Under the pieces are notes generated by a model. It was not told the origin of the DNA. It did not search any database and saw nothing but the letters and a program-made list of their open reading frames with translations. This document shows, piece by piece, positions 60,974 through 64,000 of a stretch of 64,000 nucleotides of DNA. The translations under genes were made by a program, and so were the position numbers. The stretch's first letter is position 1; each line of letters opens with the position of its first letter. Source of the stretch: Hypoxylon rubiginosum. Taxonomy: Eukaryota > Ascomycota > Sordariomycetes > Xylariales > Hypoxylaceae. The stretch lies in the NCBI GenBank assembly GCA_902806565.1, contig CADCXA010000029.1, forward strand, positions 1,674,001-1,738,000, read 5' to 3'.

Positions 60974-61797
60974 TTTTTGTTGCAACAAGAGACGAAAAGG
61001 TCTGGCCCAAAAGCTTCAGATGAATACCAACATACTTTAGCAAATAGACTTACACGGCAATGTCTTATAGTACTTCAACGGCCAAATTTCTAGCGGCGTC
61101 AAGTCATATCTGACTTCCTGCACCAAGACTCTCCTGCATTACCATCACAGTTTTCATCTGACTGCATTGTCCATCTCATCTATGACCCTCTTACACTGCG
61201 CCGCAAAGTCGCCATATGGGAAGACTCATTCCGCGAGTGGAGAAAGCACGGCTCAAAGTGGCTTCATGGTTTGGATCCAGGCTCATACAGCTTGTGCCGC
61301 ATTGGATGCAACACACCAAATGCGCTGTGGTGTTTCTCCACAGGAGTCGTCATACGCCAAGAATTTCATGATATGAGCAATGCAAACCAATCAGGCATGC
61401 ATTCCTTTTCTGCACGGATAGGGGGCAGCACACTTGTTCTGCAACCAACAAGCCCACCACTCTCTCAACCACAAGAGAGCCTCAAACCACCCGCTGATAG
61501 AAGCGAGCCGCACTCACAAGATACGGAAGTCCTAAGGGGAGTAGACACGGAGTTATGATATAGCACGCCATAGAGGCAGGGAATTGGTTTCTGAAGCCAC
61601 TACGTAATTAGTATTGCCATAGCGGACACCTTACCATGTCTCGTGCCCCCTTGGGAGGCGTGAGCTACTGCATCGCAGTAACCCTCATAGCGTTAAACAG
61701 GATCAATCAATTAACGAATCCCTTCTCCGCGCTAAGATAATAGACACAGCTACATGAATTTTAAATATTTGATATGATTCTATAAATGGAAAGACTG
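60974..61797. other. Intergenic region (P450 promoter side) with an unassigned open frame
   Basis: Between the P450 start and the 3' end of the MCT-like gene, 0.8 kb. It must contain the P450 promoter. A long plus-strand frame at 61094-61558 is described separately; no other structure is seen. Confidence 0.5.
61094..61558 (+). pseudogene. Unassigned 154-codon open frame lacking a 5' ATG
   Basis: Open from just after a TAG at 61091 to TGA at 61556-61558. The first half has a protein-like mix (IVHLIYDPLTLRRK, WEDSFREWRKHGSKW, a few Cys) and the second half is Pro/Ser/Gln-rich. The first in-frame ATG comes only at 61377, so it would need an upstream exon, or it is a broken gene piece, or chance. 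No domain recognised. Confidence 0.2.
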
Positions 61798-63353
61798 TTA
61801 CTCGGTGGCTTCGCCGACCTTTCCCTCTACGGCCATTGGGGTCTCTGCTGCTACATCGTGCGGATGCGCTGAATCTGACACTTTCGGCCGTCTGAGCCTC
61901 ATCAGCCATCCCAGGCTACCAAGAACAGCTGAGATGCCGGTGAAAGTGATGATCGCCCCAAATCCAGTCCCATACGCACCAGCCAGTTCATCCCCCCCGG
62001 CCGGATAACGCAAGAGGCTCTCACTAAGAGGCCCACTGACTATCGAGCCGATACCCCGGCCAGCTCCAAAGAGACCGATTAAAACACCCATCTCGGTACG
62101 TAATACTTCCCTATGAACTTCTACGGAGCACCACGTCCAAGTGGACGACCACCCGCCAGCTGAAATGCCGTATATTACCGAAAATAGCAAGAGCACGGGC
62201 TGTGATGTTGCGAACCCCCAGAGGAGGAAGACAGCTACTGAGGACGTCAATGATAGCGACAGCAAGACGGTCGAGAGGTGGAAATGGTCCGTCGCTAGTC
62301 CGGAAAGGATCGCACCAGCTGCTGAAGCGAAATTCAACAAAGAAATGGAAAGTGTGCCTGTAAGCGTGGGCAGGTTAACGGCACTGGCGAACACTGTATG
62401 ATAGATGACCAGATGTTAGAACACCAATCGCAAGGGCATCTCCCAAGGTCTCTTACCTGAAAGATAGATGGAAGGCATGAAATAGCCCAGGCCTTGGATG
62501 ACGTTCCCACATTGTAAGATCCAGAACGTAGGACTGGACAGGCAGTCTAAATTAGAAGAAAAAGGAGACCCTTTGGCCGGAATAGGCAAACGACCCTTCA
62601 TGACAAATATCAGGGGCGAGACAATCACAACCTACAGTCGTTTAATTCGTGAGCAGGCGGGGAAGAGGTGAGATCACGTAGCATACCGCAGCCACTGCCC
62701 ATGCGCGAAGCATAGTTCGAAAGCCATACTTTGAAAGGCCCCATTCCATCAATAGCGGCACAACGGCACCGCTGATTCCAGTACCCGCCCACAGCAGGCC
62801 GAAAGCGAGACCTTTGCGTTCGACAAACCACTCGTCCAGATGAATGACAAAGGGGGTGTAGAGCATCGCCCCACCTAGCCCCGAAAGGATCCCTTGCGTC
62901 AAGATCAAATCGACAACATGGTTAGCAAAGGACGCCGCAACAAGCGCGACGGCAAGGAACGCTATGCCGAGGATCGCACAAGCCTTCCTTTGCGAAGGCC
63001 ACTTTTGCAGGATAGCAAATACGGGGACCGACACGATATACAGAACGCCCTATTGGTCATTAGGCCCCCTGGACGTGACATATCGCAAGGCTGTTTCTCA
63101 CCGTCGCGCAGGTCCCGACAGCAGCCAGCCCGTCTGCCCCAGATATTGGTGGCTGGCTGGCGTAGTATTTCTGGAAGACGCCCCAGGAAAACGGCAAGCC
63201 TGTGTTGCGTTAGCGATGTAGCTGGCTGGCAATTGCGATGGTCGTGCGAAGCGCACCCCATGTGAAGCCTTCGATCCAAAAGCAACCGGCGAGGTAAGAC
63301 CAAGGAGCCCACCCCCTATCTGGAGGGAGCGGGTTCGATGAACGGCAAGGCAT
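61798..63353 (-). CDS. Monocarboxylate-transporter-like MFS protein
   Basis: MFS transporter of the fungal MCT-like group, whose members move monocarboxylates, riboflavin or secondary metabolites. Five exons (63353-63257, 63199-63102, 63049-62687, 62631-62457, 62393-61798) with introns of 52-63 bp and correct phases give 442 residues. The N terminus (MPCRSSNPLPPDRGWAPW) is short and carries the D-R-G-W motif (usually D-G-G-Y/W-G-W) that opens TM1. Then TWGLPFSWGVFQKYY, GLGGAMLYTPFVIHLDEWF, RKGLAFGLLWAGTGISGAVVP, the central loop, GLGYFMPSIYLS, AGAILSGLATD and WSSTWTWCSVEVHRE follow. The cytoplasmic tail is charged. It lies 0.8 kb upstream of the P450 in the same orientation, suggesting a common pathway, which is inference. 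Confidence 0.9.
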
Positions 63354-64000
63354 GTCGGCTTGAGTGCTTCTTGACTAGACCCGAAAGGAATGAATAGTTG
63401 TAGAGCTCATGGGTCTAGCTCAATCATGGCGCCTGAGGCAGTATGTTACATACTTCTACTGTCATTCATCTATACCCACGTGTATGCGAGTCTTTCCCGA
63501 CGTATGTCATGGGTGGGTGTCACAGAGCCAGAAGCGGCAAGAAGATCATCGGCATGTCCTCAAGGCTCAATATATGCAGGCATGGGATAGATCCGACTAA
63601 TCAGAATAGCTGTGATAGCCACGATTTCAGATAAGAAGGCAGCCGGGCAGGTTGGGTACCACTAAACGGTTGCAATAAAGGCCTTGCATTGTTTTGCTAT
63701 TAAGGGATTGAGTACCGTAGCGGCAAGGGGGGGGGGCATCGGAAAATGGAACCGTTTCGCTGGCAAACCCCATTTTCTCATTGGTCAGAATCGCAAATTT
63801 TGCGTTGGAAAACCGCTTTCCAATACCCCCCTTTGCCGGTGTTGTAGGGTTGGAGTAGAGAGAATTTGATGTTACACCACATTTTCAGCCACTATAAAGT
63901 GACTGAAGCCAGGCGTTTCGGGCGGAATCGATTGGCGGATGGTTATGCCGGAAAAGGTCAGGCCATACTACGCCTCAGGGTTGCAGGGGACATTCAGCTC
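63354..64000. other. Intergenic region at right edge
   Basis: Upstream of the MCT-like gene. Contains a G10 run at 63727-63736 and a small inverted repeat CGCAAA/TTTGCG near 63791-63803. Short open frames overlap in three registers and none is convincing. Confidence 0.5.

Overview
The window looks like nuclear DNA of a filamentous ascomycete (Pezizomycotina). Almost every gene is split by short introns (about 50-115 bp) with GTAAGT-like donors, CTAAC-type branch points and YAG acceptors. The families are typical of these fungi: bZIP with DUF3425-like tail, fungal Zn-cluster factors, rhodopsin-domain membrane proteins, BBE oxidases, TauD-like dioxygenases, MCT- and sugar-porter-type MFS proteins and P450s. 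Many splice junctions below were rebuilt by hand from frame and phase, so they are firmer than single open frames but remain predictions.

Layout. 1-2.3 kb: gene-poor, with one copy of a degenerate dispersed repeat. 2.3-20 kb: Cys-rich one-pass membrane protein, amino-acid permease, two-HKD phospholipase D-like protein, BBE-type flavin oxidase facing a lactonase-fold protein, Rvs161/Hob3 BAR protein, peptidyl-tRNA hydrolase and a bZIP factor. 21.5-23 kb: nuclear-looking unknown protein with a Pro/Gln/Glu repeat. 24-34.3 kb: second copy of the dispersed repeat, a relic of a transcription-factor 3' end, a TauD-like dioxygenase, a protein-kinase-like gene broken by three amber codons, an intact paralogue of the relic transcription factor, and a seven-helix rhodopsin-domain protein. 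35.9-41.8 kb: sugar-porter MFS transporter, two short-chain dehydrogenases and an alpha/beta hydrolase, which look like a small catabolic or metabolite cluster. 42.2-59.2 kb: about 17 kb of almost pure A/T with no open frame of 60 codons or more, probably a RIP-degraded AT isochore. 59.3-63.4 kb: cytochrome P450 and MCT-like MFS transporter.

Functional reading. The left half mixes housekeeping genes (Rvs161, Pth, bZIP) with secreted or transport functions. The right half is accessory in character: transporters, redox enzymes, a regulator, pseudogenes, relics and an AT block. Two points stand out. One is the divergent carbohydrate-oxidase-like/lactonase-like pair at 10.3-14.8 kb, which could make and then open a sugar lactone. 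The other is the 24-34 kb neighbourhood, where RIP-type nonsense changes and a duplicated transcription-factor tail suggest repeated duplication and decay. No rRNA, tRNA, CRISPR array or intact transposase was recognised.
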